This document shows positions 26,425 to 33,919 of a DNA stretch of 64,000 bases, in pieces. A model generated the notes under the pieces. The model was not told the DNA's origin. It did not search any database and saw nothing but the letters and a program-made list of their open reading frames with translations. The position numbers and the translations under genes were made by a program. The DNA comes from Bradyrhizobium_A sp052115025 (GTDB lineage: Bacteria; Pseudomonadota; Alphaproteobacteria; Rhizobiales; Xanthobacteraceae). The stretch lies in contig NZ_JBFRFW010000002.1 in assembly GCF_052115025.1 (NCBI RefSeq), positions 513,009-577,008 on the forward strand, in the 5' to 3' direction. Within the stretch, counting starts at the first letter, position 1. Every line of letters starts with the position of its first letter.

Positions 26425-27209
26425 GGCCTCAGCGGCTCCCTTGCGGTCCCGAAGCCGATCACCGCGCCGACCTGGATCAGATCCGTCAAGTTCGCCGCCA
26501 GATCAAAGCCCGGGCTGCTGACCAGGGCTTCCTCGAGCGCGGTCAGCACCGATCTTCCGGACGCGAGAGCGCGGATGAAATCCGCCGAACCAGGCGGAAT
26601 CGATCGGACCTCGACCTCGGCCTCCGGCCTGACGACGAGGGCATCTTCGCCGCCCGCGGCGAGGTCCACTTGGGCGGGCGCGCCGTCCTCGACGTTCATC
26701 CGCCAGATCGTTAGTGCCGGAAAGCGCGAGCTCACGATCCGGACGGACGGATGCAGCGTAAGACTCACATCCGGCAACAAGTCCGGATCGATCTCCGAGA
26801 ACGCTGCAGGGCCGATCGGCGCGGCCTCGGCCGAATGGTAGGCCTCGATCCATGCCCGCTCGATGCGCGCCACGTCAGCCAGATACGGCAACACCAAAGC
26901 GGGTTCGAACCGGTCGATGAAATCGGGTAGGCCCGCGCCATAGTCGAAGAGCATCGGCGACCGGGGCAAAGCGCCGACGACGAAGGCGCGGGCCAAGGCG
27001 TGGAAGAATTCCGATCCGACGATGCGATGCACGGCGGGATAGGCATCCTTCAGTGTCTGCGTCAGGCCCACCATCACGTTGTTGCGATAGACGGCGAAAC
27101 GCGTCGAGCTCGGTTTCCCGTCCGGTCCGACCAGACCTGGCGGCGCCGGAATCGCCGGATCGAGCAACGCGGCCGCGAAGCCGCGCTGCAGTTCAGCAAG
27201 CGACTGCAT
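26421..27209 (-). CDS. DUF2063 (BufC-type) partner of the RiPP-modifying enzyme
   Basis: The 262-residue protein has the N-terminal DUF2063 domain (LQRGFAAALLDP, then RFAVYRNNVMVGLTQTLKDA, then FHALARAFVV and YGAGLPDFI). In bufferin and methanobactin systems the equivalent protein (BufC/MbnC) pairs with the DUF692 enzyme to modify a peptide precursor. The start at 27209 gives a 17-base overlap with bufB, which supports a joint function. The longer frame (to 27299) runs into bufB and is not used. Confidence 0.85.
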   Translation of the reverse strand: MQSLAELQRGFAAALLDPAIPAPPGLVGPDGKPSSTRFAVYRNNVMVGLTQTLKDAYPAVHRIVGSEFFHALARAFVVGALPRSPMLFDYGAGLPDFIDRFEPALVLPYLADVARIERAWIEAYHSAEAAPIGPAAFSEIDPDLLPDVSLTLHPSVRIVSSRFPALTIWRMNVEDGAPAQVDLAAGGEDALVVRPEAEVEVRSIPPGSADFIRALASGRSVLTALEEALVSSPGFDLAANLTDLIQVGAVIGFGTAREPLRP

Positions 27210-28077
27210 GGCGCCGTTTCTCCGGAGCGTTCGCGGACATGATCTGCTCGGCCCGTTTCGCTTCCGCGGCGAGCGTCGACCAGGCCGGCACTTGGGCATC
27301 CCACTCGATCAGCGTCGGAACCGGACCGACGAGCCGCACCGCGAGCTCGTAGAGATACCAGACGGCATCCTCGACGGGGCGATCATGAGTGTCGATGAGA
27401 AGCGGCCTGCCGGCCTCGTCGGCCTGCCGGTCGTTTCCGGCGAGGTGGATCTCCCGCACGCTCGCGAGCGGATAGCCTTCGATGTAGGCGACGGGATCCC
27501 ACTGCTGATTGGTCGATGCGACGAAGACGTTGTTGACGTCGAGCAGCAGCCCGCAGCCGCTGCGACTGGCCACTTCGGCGATGAAGTCGGTCTCCGCGTA
27601 GGTGCTCTCGGCGAACGCGACGTAGGTCGATGGATTTTCGAGCAGCATTTGACAGCCGAGCGCGGTCTGGACCTGATCGATGTGCTCGACGACCCGCTGG
27701 AGCGTTTCGGAAGTGTAGGGAACGGGAAGCAGGTCGTTCAGGAAACCGGTGTCATGTGTCGACCACGCCAGATGCTCGGAAAACAGACCGGGTCTGTAGC
27801 GCTGCCGGAGCAGTCTCAGCTGCGCGATATGATCTTCGTCCAGCGGCCTGTCCGCGCCGATCGACAATCCGACGCCGTGAAGCGACAACGGATAGCGCTC
27901 CCGGATCGCCGAAAGGTAGCGATGCGGCGGACCGCCCGCGCCCATGTAGTTCTCCGCATGCACCTCGAAGAAACCGATGTCCGGCGCCGTATCGATGATC
28001 GTGCGGTAGTGCTCGGCCTTCAAGCCGACGCCGGCGCGCGCCGGTATGCGATCTTCTGGCGATGACGGAATGCGCAT
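27193..28077 (-). CDS. DUF692 (BufB/MbnB-type) iron enzyme
   Basis: The 294-residue protein is a TIM-barrel DUF692 enzyme: GVGLKAEHYRTII, then FFEVHAENYMG, then LSLHGVGLSIG, then LFSEHLAWS, then MLLENPSTYV, then LLLDVNNVFV, then EIHLAGNDR and IDTHDRPV. The His, Glu, Asp and Asn in these strand ends are the metal ligands. The family uses iron and oxygen to turn cysteines of a precursor peptide into oxazolone-thioamide or thiooxazole groups. The neighbouring DUF2282 protein is the probable substrate. It is second in the operon after a strong hairpin. Confidence 0.92.
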   Translation of the reverse strand: MRIPSSPEDRIPARAGVGLKAEHYRTIIDTAPDIGFFEVHAENYMGAGGPPHRYLSAIRERYPLSLHGVGLSIGADRPLDEDHIAQLRLLRQRYRPGLFSEHLAWSTHDTGFLNDLLPVPYTSETLQRVVEHIDQVQTALGCQMLLENPSTYVAFAESTYAETDFIAEVASRSGCGLLLDVNNVFVASTNQQWDPVAYIEGYPLASVREIHLAGNDRQADEAGRPLLIDTHDRPVEDAVWYLYELAVRLVGPVPTLIEWDAQVPAWSTLAAEAKRAEQIMSANAPEKRRHAVAC

Positions 28078-28093
28078 GGTGATCTCGAGGATG

Positions 28094-28118
28094 AGGGCGG
28101 GCCGTCGCGGCCCGCCCT
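28094..28118 (-). promoter_or_regulatory. Strong hairpin between bufA and bufB
   Basis: AGGGCGGGCCG and CGGCCCGCCCT form a perfect 11-pair stem with a three-base loop, eight bases after the bufA stop. No T run follows in the direction of transcription, so partial attenuation or 3' stabilisation of the bufA message is more likely than full termination. This would give more precursor than enzyme. Confidence 0.6.
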
Positions 28119-28125
28119 GGTTTCG

Positions 28126-28470
28126 TCAGGCCTTCGGGGTGAGGCTTCCGGCGCCCTTTGGCGTATTCATGGTCGTGCAGGTGCCCTTAGGCTCGAGCTT
28201 GAACGCGTTGCCCTGATAGTCGACGGTGCTGGTGCCGGCGCAGGTCGTGCCGGCTCCGGCGAAGCAGTCGTTCTGGCCCTTGAGAGCCACGCCGAAGCAC
28301 TTCTCCATCTTGCCGCCCTCCATCGCCTTCATGGTCTGGGCCTGCTTCTCCTTCATCATCTTTTCCATATCGCCTTTGTTCATCTGCGCGGTGGCGGACG
28401 TGGCGGCGAGCGTTCCGACGGCGACGGCAAACGCGCCGGCGACCATTGCGTTGAGCGTGCGATTGGACAT
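28126..28470 (-). CDS. DUF2282 bufferin-type RiPP precursor (BufA1-like)
   Basis: The 114-residue precursor has a signal peptide ending ATSATAQ, then a Met/Lys-rich region (MNKGDMEKMMKEKQAQTMKA), then a core with four cysteines: MEKCFGVALKGQNDC, then TTCAGTS, and GTCTTMN (residues 58, 69, 77 and 98). The G-K-x-E-K-C start of the core is the usual DUF2282 mark. Bufferins carry cysteine-derived modifications made by DUF692/DUF2063 enzymes and protect cells against copper in the periplasm (recent literature, from memory). First gene of its operon, with a SigF-type promoter 83 bases upstream. Confidence 0.88.
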   Translation of the reverse strand: MSNRTLNAMVAGAFAVAVGTLAATSATAQMNKGDMEKMMKEKQAQTMKAMEGGKMEKCFGVALKGQNDCFAGAGTTCAGTSTVDYQGNAFKLEPKGTCTTMNTPKGAGSLTPKA

Positions 28471-28552
28471 TCGAGTTCCTCCGGGTTCGGGGCGACTTTG
28501 CGAAGTGCATGGGTCGCTGGTCCGACGGGCTGCTCTTCCCGTCTGCACCCAT

Positions 28553-28579
28553 TGTTCGCCGCGATGTCCGAAAGGTTAC
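28553..28579 (-). promoter_or_regulatory. SigF-type promoter for the bufferin-sigF-nrsF operon
   Basis: Minus strand: GTAACC, a 15-base spacer and CGAACA. It is the only such site before bufA. It implies positive autoregulation, because sigF is the fifth gene of the operon. Confidence 0.8.
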
Positions 28580-28599
28580 CCTCGCGAAGGCGCGCGGCA

Positions 28600-29385
28600 T
28601 CACGCACCGCTTTCCAGCCGTGCGTCGAGCCACGCGATGTGCGCCTCGAGCGAGATGTCCATCGCCGACGTGATTTCGAGACGCCGGTCCTCGAAGACGT
28701 CGGTGCCGGGATACGCTGCACGCCAACGATCGACCGCGGCGTCGCGTTCGTGGAGAAGCCGCTCGATCTGCGGCCTGAACAGAACCATCATCGAGGTGAT
28801 CCAGCGGTCGAGGGGCCGCTTCCCGCCGACGGCGAATCCGTCGAGCATGGCGATCACGTCGGAGGCGCGATACCACGTCTCCGCTGTCACCCAACGGTTC
28901 GTGGTGAACAGCCGCTCCGGCATTCCCGTCGGCGTCATCGAGATCGCGACGAGATGGGAGATCGCAGCGCTATCTTCTGCCGATCGCGAGCTGTAGCAGT
29001 CGAGCTCCGCTGGATGGACTCCCGGCGGCATTCCCGCCGCGCCCATGAACGCGTGGAAGTGCGCGTAATCGGGACGATCCCGGTCGTCCGGGGCGTGGGC
29101 GTGGAGGAAGAACTGCGCGTGGGTGACCGCGTCGCGTACATCGTCGTGCGGGTAATGCTCCCACTCGACGAAGTCCTCGCTACCACGCAGCGCCTCCAAA
29201 ACCAGGTTGCTTCCGCTTTCGTGAAGCCCGCGAATGCAGTCGACGGCGGTCTCCGCGGCGGTCGCCATGCGCGACAGCATCTCCGGCGAAAACGCTGGCG
29301 CGTCGTCAGCAAGGTGTACTATCGCACGCTGAGCGATCATGTCGTCAGTTAACCTTGAACTGGGACTGGCCGGAGACGGCGTCAT
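28600..29385 (-). CDS. DUF6969-like hypothetical protein
   Basis: The 261-residue protein is soluble, with no signal peptide. Recognisable segments are SEDFVEWEHYPHDDVRDAVT, FFLHAHAPDDRDRPDYAHFH, then AFMGAAGMPPG, RLFTTNRWVTAETWYRAS and LDRWITSMMVLFRPQIERLL. The pattern of histidines and aspartates (EHYPHDD, YAHFHAF) could bind metal. I believe this is the family named DUF6969, whose function is unknown; that name is from memory. The start is between ATG 29385 and ATG 29340. It follows the trx-ccdA-peptide genes on the same strand and may be their last cistron. Confidence 0.65.
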   Translation of the reverse strand: MTPSPASPSSRLTDDMIAQRAIVHLADDAPAFSPEMLSRMATAAETAVDCIRGLHESGSNLVLEALRGSEDFVEWEHYPHDDVRDAVTHAQFFLHAHAPDDRDRPDYAHFHAFMGAAGMPPGVHPAELDCYSSRSAEDSAAISHLVAISMTPTGMPERLFTTNRWVTAETWYRASDVIAMLDGFAVGGKRPLDRWITSMMVLFRPQIERLLHERDAAVDRWRAAYPGTDVFEDRRLEITSAMDISLEAHIAWLDARLESGA

Positions 29386-29458
29386 CGGGATGCCCGCCGT
29401 CTCCTCCACTCGATCTCGCAATATCGCTGAACGAGATACGTCTATGAACCAGCCTTCG

Positions 29459-29656
29459 TTACTTCTTGGCGGCGCAGGGGTTCGTCTTGGCCGCGCAGGG
29501 GTTCGCCTTGCACGGGTTGGCGGCTCTCTTGGCCGATTTGTGCTTGGGCGCACAGGGGTTCGAGCCGGCGGCCGCTGGGACCGGGGTCGCGGCAACCATG
29601 CCAGTGACCGCGGCGATCGCGCCCAGGGTTTGCAGGCTCCTCTTCAGCGAAGGCAT
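29459..29656 (-). CDS. Secreted peptide with repeated Asn-Pro-Cys (65 aa)
   Basis: A 65-residue precursor: signal peptide (MPSLKRSLQTLGAIAAVTGM, ending near PVPAAAG) and a 35-residue mature part. All four cysteines (35, 49, 54 and 61) sit in Asn-Pro-Cys units: SNPCAPK, ANPCKANPCAAK and TNPCAAKK, spaced by Lys and Ala. Such a short Cys/Lys peptide in the periplasm suggests metal binding. It lies between ccdA and the DUF6969-like gene, in a thiol-redox operon next to a bufferin operon. It could be a second RiPP-type precursor or an unmodified metal buffer. No enzyme motif is present. Confidence 0.7.
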   Translation of the reverse strand: MPSLKRSLQTLGAIAAVTGMVAATPVPAAAGSNPCAPKHKSAKRAANPCKANPCAAKTNPCAAKK

Positions 29657-29695
29657 TTCGATATCTCCATGGTTGTTAAGACAATCGACGGGCGT

Positions 29696-30415
29696 TCATA
29701 GACGCGTCGTCACGTTCACCAGCCATTCCGGCATGGCGTTCGTCAGCGAGGTCTCGACGATCTTGTCGAGGCCGGTAAGCACGAAGAGTCCGATTCCGAA
29801 GAAGGCGGCCCCCATCAGCGGTTTGCCGATCCGGGAGGCGCGCGCCATCCAGTCCCGCCGCGCCATGATCGCCTGGCGCGAACCGTAGGCGAGCGCGAGG
29901 ATCGGGGTCGCCGCACCGAGCGCGAAGGCCGCCATGGTCGAGGCCGCCCGACCGATATCATCGCCCTGCGTTGCGAGACCGATCGCGGCGCCGAGCGTCG
30001 GCCCCGAACACGGTGACCAGATCACACCGAGCACGGCGCCCAACGCGAACTGCCCTCCGATTCCGGACGGCCGAAGCCGGTCCAGCAGGACTTGGCCCCT
30101 GCCGGCAAGCGGAGACGCGATGGAGGCCAATCTGCCCTGCAGCGCCGGCACCAGAAGGACCACGCCGGCCGCGCCCATCAGGGCCGCGACGGCCAGCCGC
30201 AGCGTCTTGGGATCGATGCCGACGCTGAAGCCGGCCGAGGCGAGCGCGATGCCCACGCCAGCAAAGGACGCCGCCAGACCCGCGGCGAGCGCCACGGGTC
30301 CCCACAGATGCCGCTCGAGTGCGCCGAACAGCACGATCGGCAGGATGGGAAGCACGCACGGCGAGAGCGTCGACAGCGCGCCGGCGGCGTAGCCCAGCGC
30401 GAGGTTTGCGGACAT
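29696..30415 (-). CDS. ccdA: CcdA-type thiol-disulfide transporter
   Basis: The 239-residue membrane protein has six hydrophobic segments. Two cysteines lie in the conserved places: helix 1 GALSTLSPCVLPILPIVLFG and helix 4 LGVIWSPCSGPTLGAAIGL. These form the redox pair of CcdA/DsbD-type transporters, which move electrons from cytoplasmic thioredoxin to the periplasm. It starts one base after the preceding thioredoxin-like gene ends. Together they could keep the cysteines of the island's periplasmic peptides reduced. Confidence 0.88.
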   Translation of the reverse strand: MSANLALGYAAGALSTLSPCVLPILPIVLFGALERHLWGPVALAAGLAASFAGVGIALASAGFSVGIDPKTLRLAVAALMGAAGVVLLVPALQGRLASIASPLAGRGQVLLDRLRPSGIGGQFALGAVLGVIWSPCSGPTLGAAIGLATQGDDIGRAASTMAAFALGAATPILALAYGSRQAIMARRDWMARASRIGKPLMGAAFFGIGLFVLTGLDKIVETSLTNAMPEWLVNVTTRL

Positions 30416-30416
30416 C

Positions 30417-30797
30417 TCAGAACGCCTTCGCCACCAGCGCCCGCAGCGGCGCCGGATCGGTCTCGCCGGTGGAGCGCGCGACTTCCTTCGATCCCTTGAA
30501 CACGATCAGCGTGCTCTGGTATTGGACGCGAAACTGCTTCAGGACATCCTTGGCGCTATCGAAATCGACGTCGTAGACGACCAGATCCGGATGCTCCTTC
30601 TCGATCTCCTGCACGATCGGCTTCTGCTGCTTGCAGGTGGGGCACCACGGCGCGGTGACGTCGACGAGGATGGACTTGCCCGCGGCCTGCGAAGCCTGAA
30701 AGGCCTTGGCGTCGAAAGGCTGTCCGGCATTCGCCAGCGAGGGCAGCGCGAGGACCGCGGCGATAACGATGGCCGTACGCAGGAAGCTCGAGGACAT
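30417..30797 (-). CDS. Periplasmic thioredoxin-like protein
   Basis: The 126-residue protein has a signal peptide (ending ALPSLANA) and one thioredoxin domain. The active site is VTAPWCPTCKQQKPI (CPTC). The cis-Pro loop is less typical (QYQSTLIVFKG has Ser-Thr where many have Thr-Pro). It probably receives electrons from the CcdA protein encoded next. It is the first gene of the operon, 42 bases downstream of a SigF-type promoter. Confidence 0.88.
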   Translation of the reverse strand: MSSSFLRTAIVIAAVLALPSLANAGQPFDAKAFQASQAAGKSILVDVTAPWCPTCKQQKPIVQEIEKEHPDLVVYDVDFDSAKDVLKQFRVQYQSTLIVFKGSKEVARSTGETDPAPLRALVAKAF

Positions 30798-30838
30798 GAC
30801 GGTGGTTCTCCGTGGATGCTGAGAAGTCTCGAGGCCAT

Positions 30839-30865
30839 GGTTCGCCCACTCCGGAGAAAGGTTAC
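30839..30865 (-). promoter_or_regulatory. SigF-type promoter for the trx-ccdA-NPC peptide operon
   Basis: Minus strand: GTAACC, a 15-base spacer and CGAACC. It lies between the thioredoxin gene and the divergent peroxiredoxin gene. Confidence 0.78.
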
Positions 30866-30952
30866 GTGGGGGTCGGAAAAATATCGGACGTGCCTGCGGG
30901 CGCGACGCACTCTACACATGACCGCAGGGCTTCCGCAGAAAGGACAAGCACG

Positions 30953-31513
30953 ATGACGGATCTCGTCCCTCTCTTTCCGAACCAAACCGTTCCGCCGCTA
31001 CGCGTCGATCTCGCCGGCGGCGGACAATTCGATCTCGCATCCGAAAGACCGTCCAACTTCACGCTCGTCGTCTTCTACCGCGGGCTTCATTGTCCCATCT
31101 GCAAGACGCAGCTCAAGAATCTTGAATCCAATCTCGACGATTTCGAAAAGCGGGGTGTCGGCGTCGTGGCCGTATCGACCGACTCCAGGGAACGTGCAGA
31201 ACAGACACGGGAAACATGGGGGTTGTCCCGGCTGCGCGTCGGGTACGGGCTGTCGCTCGTCGCAGCCAGGCACTGGGGACTGTACGTGTCGTCTGGACGC
31301 GGCAAGACGTCGGCCGGCGTCGATGAGCCGGCGCTCTTTTCGGAGCCTGCCATCTACCTGGTAAGACCGGACGGCAGCCTCTACTTCGGCAGCGTACAGA
31401 CCATGCCGTTCGCGCGACCGCATTTCTCCGACATTCTGATGGCGATCGATTTCGTCGTGAAGAACAAGTATCCCGCTCGCGGCGAAGTAGCGGACCTCCA
31501 GAAGACGGCGTAG
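30953..31513 (+). CDS. Peroxiredoxin-like (AhpC/TSA family) protein
   Basis: The 186-residue protein has the thioredoxin-fold pattern of the AhpC/TSA family: TLVVFYRGLHCPICKTQLKN with CPIC at the peroxidatic position, then VVAVSTDSRERAEQT and AIYLVRPDGSLYFGSV. The family has a Cys in a P-x-x-x-T/S-x-x-C context; here the site is YRGLHCPIC, the form of the atypical redoxin group. It probably reduces peroxides in the cytoplasm. ATG 30953 follows AAAGGAC. It is divergent from the trx operon, with no clear SigF site on its own strand. Confidence 0.85.
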   Translation: MTDLVPLFPNQTVPPLRVDLAGGGQFDLASERPSNFTLVVFYRGLHCPICKTQLKNLESNLDDFEKRGVGVVAVSTDSRERAEQTRETWGLSRLRVGYGLSLVAARHWGLYVSSGRGKTSAGVDEPALFSEPAIYLVRPDGSLYFGSVQTMPFARPHFSDILMAIDFVVKNKYPARGEVADLQKTA

Positions 31514-31525
31514 GGGTCGCCGGCC

Positions 31526-32113
31526 CTACGTTCTGCTCAGATAGGCAATGAGGTCGTCCGCCACCGGGGACGACCAATCCGCGTCACCCGGTATGTAGCC
31601 GACGATCGCGCCAGAGGCCGAGACTGCGTAGGTGATCGGCATGCCGTAGAGCGCGAACGGCGCCTTCTTGGCGTTGTCGGCATCCGAGTGCGCGACAAAT
31701 CCGTTGGGATCGAGAAAGATCGGAAGTGCCTTCAGATCGAGCGACGTCACGAAGCGCGCGACTGTCTCGCGCGGCCCGCGATCCTCCGAAATGGCGGCGA
31801 CATGCACTCTGCCGCGCCAGGATTCCCGATACAGCCTGTCGAGCGCGGGCAACTCCATGCGGCAGGCGGCGCACCACGAAGCCCAGAAGTTCACAAGAAT
31901 CGGTTTGCCACGCAGCGCCAAAAGATCCGCCGTGCCGCCTTCCAGGCGGAACAGCCGCAGCGGCGGCAATTCCTGAGCAGGGCGGAGGATGGTGAACTGG
32001 TAGCGTCCGGATTCGAACCTGGGAACGTCATCCTCAGCGGAGACAGCTTCGCGCGACGCGAGCCCGGTCGCCAGGCCGGCCAACGCGCGCAGGACCCTGC
32101 GGCGCGACGGCAT
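31526..32113 (-). CDS. TlpA-like periplasmic thiol-disulfide protein
   Basis: The 195-residue protein starts with a twin-arginine-like signal (MPSRRRVLRALAGLATGLAS). The TlpA/ResA-type thioredoxin domain has PILVNFWASWCAACRMELPA (CAAC active site) and the loop YGMPITYAVSASGAIVGYIP with the cis-Pro. It probably reduces or oxidises periplasmic thiols, including those in metal-binding proteins. ATG 32113 was chosen; the open frame continues upstream for hundreds of bases but only through the next gene and its promoter. It lies 38 bases after the preceding gene, which has the SigF-type promoter. Confidence 0.85.
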   Translation of the reverse strand: MPSRRRVLRALAGLATGLASREAVSAEDDVPRFESGRYQFTILRPAQELPPLRLFRLEGGTADLLALRGKPILVNFWASWCAACRMELPALDRLYRESWRGRVHVAAISEDRGPRETVARFVTSLDLKALPIFLDPNGFVAHSDADNAKKAPFALYGMPITYAVSASGAIVGYIPGDADWSSPVADDLIAYLSRT

Positions 32114-32151
32114 CCGCGCCGCGCCTGAACCTGCGCCGGCGCCCGCCTCCT

Positions 32152-32481
32152 TCAAGCGATCTCCTGGACCGACAGCACCGGCGATGCCTGTGGGACGGCC
32201 GGACGGAACGCGGTGAAGAAGAACAAGGGATTGGGCAGCCAGTACATCCACCCGATCGACGGTTCGCGGGTCCCGTCCGGAAGCTGCAGGTCGAGCCACA
32301 CGTACAGGAACTTGTACACGCAGAGCCCAGGAATCCAGTTCGGCTTCAGCCGCGCTGTCTTCAGGTACTTTCGCGCGATGTAGTAGTTGCCCTCGAAAGG
32401 CGTGATCCCGAAGAGCCCGATCGGCCCCTCCGCGATGATCTCGCCGCTCGCTCGATGCGTGATCCGGACGTGGCGCGACAT
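32152..32481 (-). CDS. Conserved hypothetical protein (109 aa)
   Basis: The protein has a well-ordered sequence: VRITHRASGEIIAEGPIGLF, then GITPFEGNYYIARKYLKTAR, then IPGLCVYKFLYVWLDLQLPD, then GWMYWLPNPLFFFTAF. I recognise the GITPFEGNYYI and WLPNPLF pattern from conserved small bacterial proteins but know no function. The aromatic-rich second half could be a membrane-surface segment. It is the first gene of a probable operon with the TlpA-like gene. Confidence 0.7.
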   Translation of the reverse strand: MSRHVRITHRASGEIIAEGPIGLFGITPFEGNYYIARKYLKTARLKPNWIPGLCVYKFLYVWLDLQLPDGTREPSIGWMYWLPNPLFFFTAFRPAVPQASPVLSVQEIA

Positions 32482-32512
32482 GCTTCGACTTTCCGTACGA
32501 TACCTGCGGATC

Positions 32513-32539
32513 GGTTCGCCATATCCGGCGAAAGGTTAC
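32513..32539 (-). promoter_or_regulatory. SigF-type promoter for the hypothetical-tlpA operon
   Basis: Minus strand: GTAACC, a 15-base spacer and CGAACC, 32 bases before the start codon. It is back to back with a plus-strand copy at 32565. Confidence 0.78.
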
Positions 32540-32564
32540 CTGCCGTTGCGCGCCAATTTTGGGC

Positions 32565-32592
32565 GTAACCATCCTGTCCCACCCGTCGAACC
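32565..32592 (+). promoter_or_regulatory. SigF-type promoter for the DUF6789-like gene
   Basis: Plus strand: GTAACC, a 16-base spacer and CGAACC. With the minus-strand site at 32513 it forms a divergent pair 26 bases apart. Confidence 0.72.
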
Positions 32593-32636
32593 GCTCGGTG
32601 ACGGTCCGTCGCCGACGGACAGATGGAGGACATGCA

Positions 32637-33095
32637 ATGACTACTGGAAATTGGATGAAGGGCTTGGTGGCGGGCTTCGTCGCCACCGCCATTCTTTCCG
32701 CCCTCATAGTGATGAAGGCGATGATGGGCGTGATGCCCGAGCTCAACCCGGTCAAGATGATCGCCGACATGCTCGACGCACCGCCGGCGGTCGGCTGGGC
32801 GATGCACTTCATGATCGGAACCGTGCTCTGGGGCACGCTGTTCGCGTGGCTGAACCCCGGCCTTCCCGGCGGAAGCCACTGGCTGAAGGGCATCGTGTTC
32901 GCCGTCGGCGCTTGGCTCGTCATGATGGTCGTGATGATGCCGATGGCTGGCGCCGGCCTCTTCGGATCCCACCTCGGGATGATGGCGCCGATCATGACAC
33001 TGATGCTGCACATCGTCTTCGGCTTCGTTCTCGGCGCCATTTATGCGCTCGAGCGGCCGGACCCTACGGGTGTCCTTCAGGGAATGCGTACCTGA
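32637..33095 (+). CDS. DUF6789-like membrane protein
   Basis: The 152-residue protein has about four membrane segments: WMKGLVAGFVATAILSALIV, PPAVGWAMHFMIGTVLWGTL, GIVFAVGAWLVMMVVMMPMA, and MTLMLHIVFGFVLGAIYAL. Methionine is very frequent (MMGVMPELN, MMVVMMPMAG, GMMAPIMTLMLH), which could matter in a copper-related island. I believe the family is DUF6789; no function is known. ATG 32637 has ATGGAGGA upstream. It is driven by a SigF-type promoter. Confidence 0.75.
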   Translation: MTTGNWMKGLVAGFVATAILSALIVMKAMMGVMPELNPVKMIADMLDAPPAVGWAMHFMIGTVLWGTLFAWLNPGLPGGSHWLKGIVFAVGAWLVMMVVMMPMAGAGLFGSHLGMMAPIMTLMLHIVFGFVLGAIYALERPDPTGVLQGMRT

Positions 33096-33108
33096 ACCCA
33101 GTAATCCA

Positions 33109-33143
33109 GCGCTTCGGGGGAAGGCCCGACTCTCCTGAAGCGC
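33109..33143 (+). terminator. Hairpin after the DUF6789-like gene
   Basis: GCGCTTC and GAAGCGC frame a 21-base loop in which GG and CC extend the stem. No T run follows, so it is a weak terminator or a 3' stabilising hairpin. Confidence 0.35.
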
Positions 33144-33208
33144 GCGCCCAAAAACGCGAAAAAAGGATTAGCCTGAGTGCAACTGACCTTCCGATGGAGA
33201 GGAGCATC

Positions 33209-33895
33209 ATGCCGGAATTGGGCGAAGTACGGGTTTGCGTCTTCGACGCCTATGGGACTCTGTTTGATTTCGCTTCCGCGACCCGCGGTTCTGGCGATCT
33301 GCTCGATGGCGCTGAACTCGACAAGTTGACCGCTCTCTGGCGCGACAAGCAACTCCAATACACTTGGCTGCGCGCGATCCAGGAGAGGCATGCCGATTTT
33401 TGGCAAGTTACTGGAGACGCCCTCGACTTCACGTTGGACACGTTGAAGCTCGATCGACCGGGACTGCGCGACAGGCTGATGGAGCTTTATCTGACACTCG
33501 AGGCGTTCCCCGAGGTGCCGGACGTCCTCCGCCAACTGAAGGCTGCCGGCAAAAGAACTTCGATTCTCTCGAACGGATCTCCGGTCATGCTCAGATCCGC
33601 TGTAGAGCATGCTGGTCTGGCCGACCTCATCGATTGCGTCTTGTCGGTCGAAGAGGTCGGAGTATACAAGCCGCATCCGCGCGTCTATCAGCTCGCGGTC
33701 GACCGGTTGGGTATTCAGGCCTCGCAAATATCTTTCCAATCCTCAAATGCGTGGGACGCTTATGCCGCGTCGGCGTTTGGCATGAAAGTCGTCTGGTGCA
33801 ATCGCTATCGCCAGCGAAAGGAGTGCCTCCCGGGTCAACCCGACTTCGAAATCGAAACGCTGGCGGAACTGCCAGCTATTGTCGAAGCAATTTAA
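33209..33895 (+). CDS. Haloacid dehalogenase, type II
   Basis: The 228-residue HAD-superfamily enzyme has motif I CVFDAYGTLFD with the nucleophile Asp, motif II TSILSNGSPVML, and motif III/IV at GVYKPHPRVYQLAVDRLG and SFQSSNAWDAYAASAFGM. DAYGTLFD, SNGS and SSNAWDA are the marks of type II L-2-haloacid dehalogenases. It would hydrolyse 2-haloacids to hydroxyacids. GGAGAGGAGC precedes ATG 33209; an ATG at 33194 is less well placed. It has no SigF-type site and may be separate cargo. Confidence 0.92.
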   Translation: MPELGEVRVCVFDAYGTLFDFASATRGSGDLLDGAELDKLTALWRDKQLQYTWLRAIQERHADFWQVTGDALDFTLDTLKLDRPGLRDRLMELYLTLEAFPEVPDVLRQLKAAGKRTSILSNGSPVMLRSAVEHAGLADLIDCVLSVEEVGVYKPHPRVYQLAVDRLGIQASQISFQSSNAWDAYAASAFGMKVVWCNRYRQRKECLPGQPDFEIETLAELPAIVEAI

Positions 33896-33919
33896 TAAGC
33901 GCGGCTCAGGAGACAGACA

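Noticed and set aside
31526..33040. 504-codon version of the TlpA-like gene
   Set aside because: The extra N-terminal part runs antisense through the DUF6789-like gene and through the promoter and gene of the hypothetical protein. The signal peptide at 32113 marks the real start.
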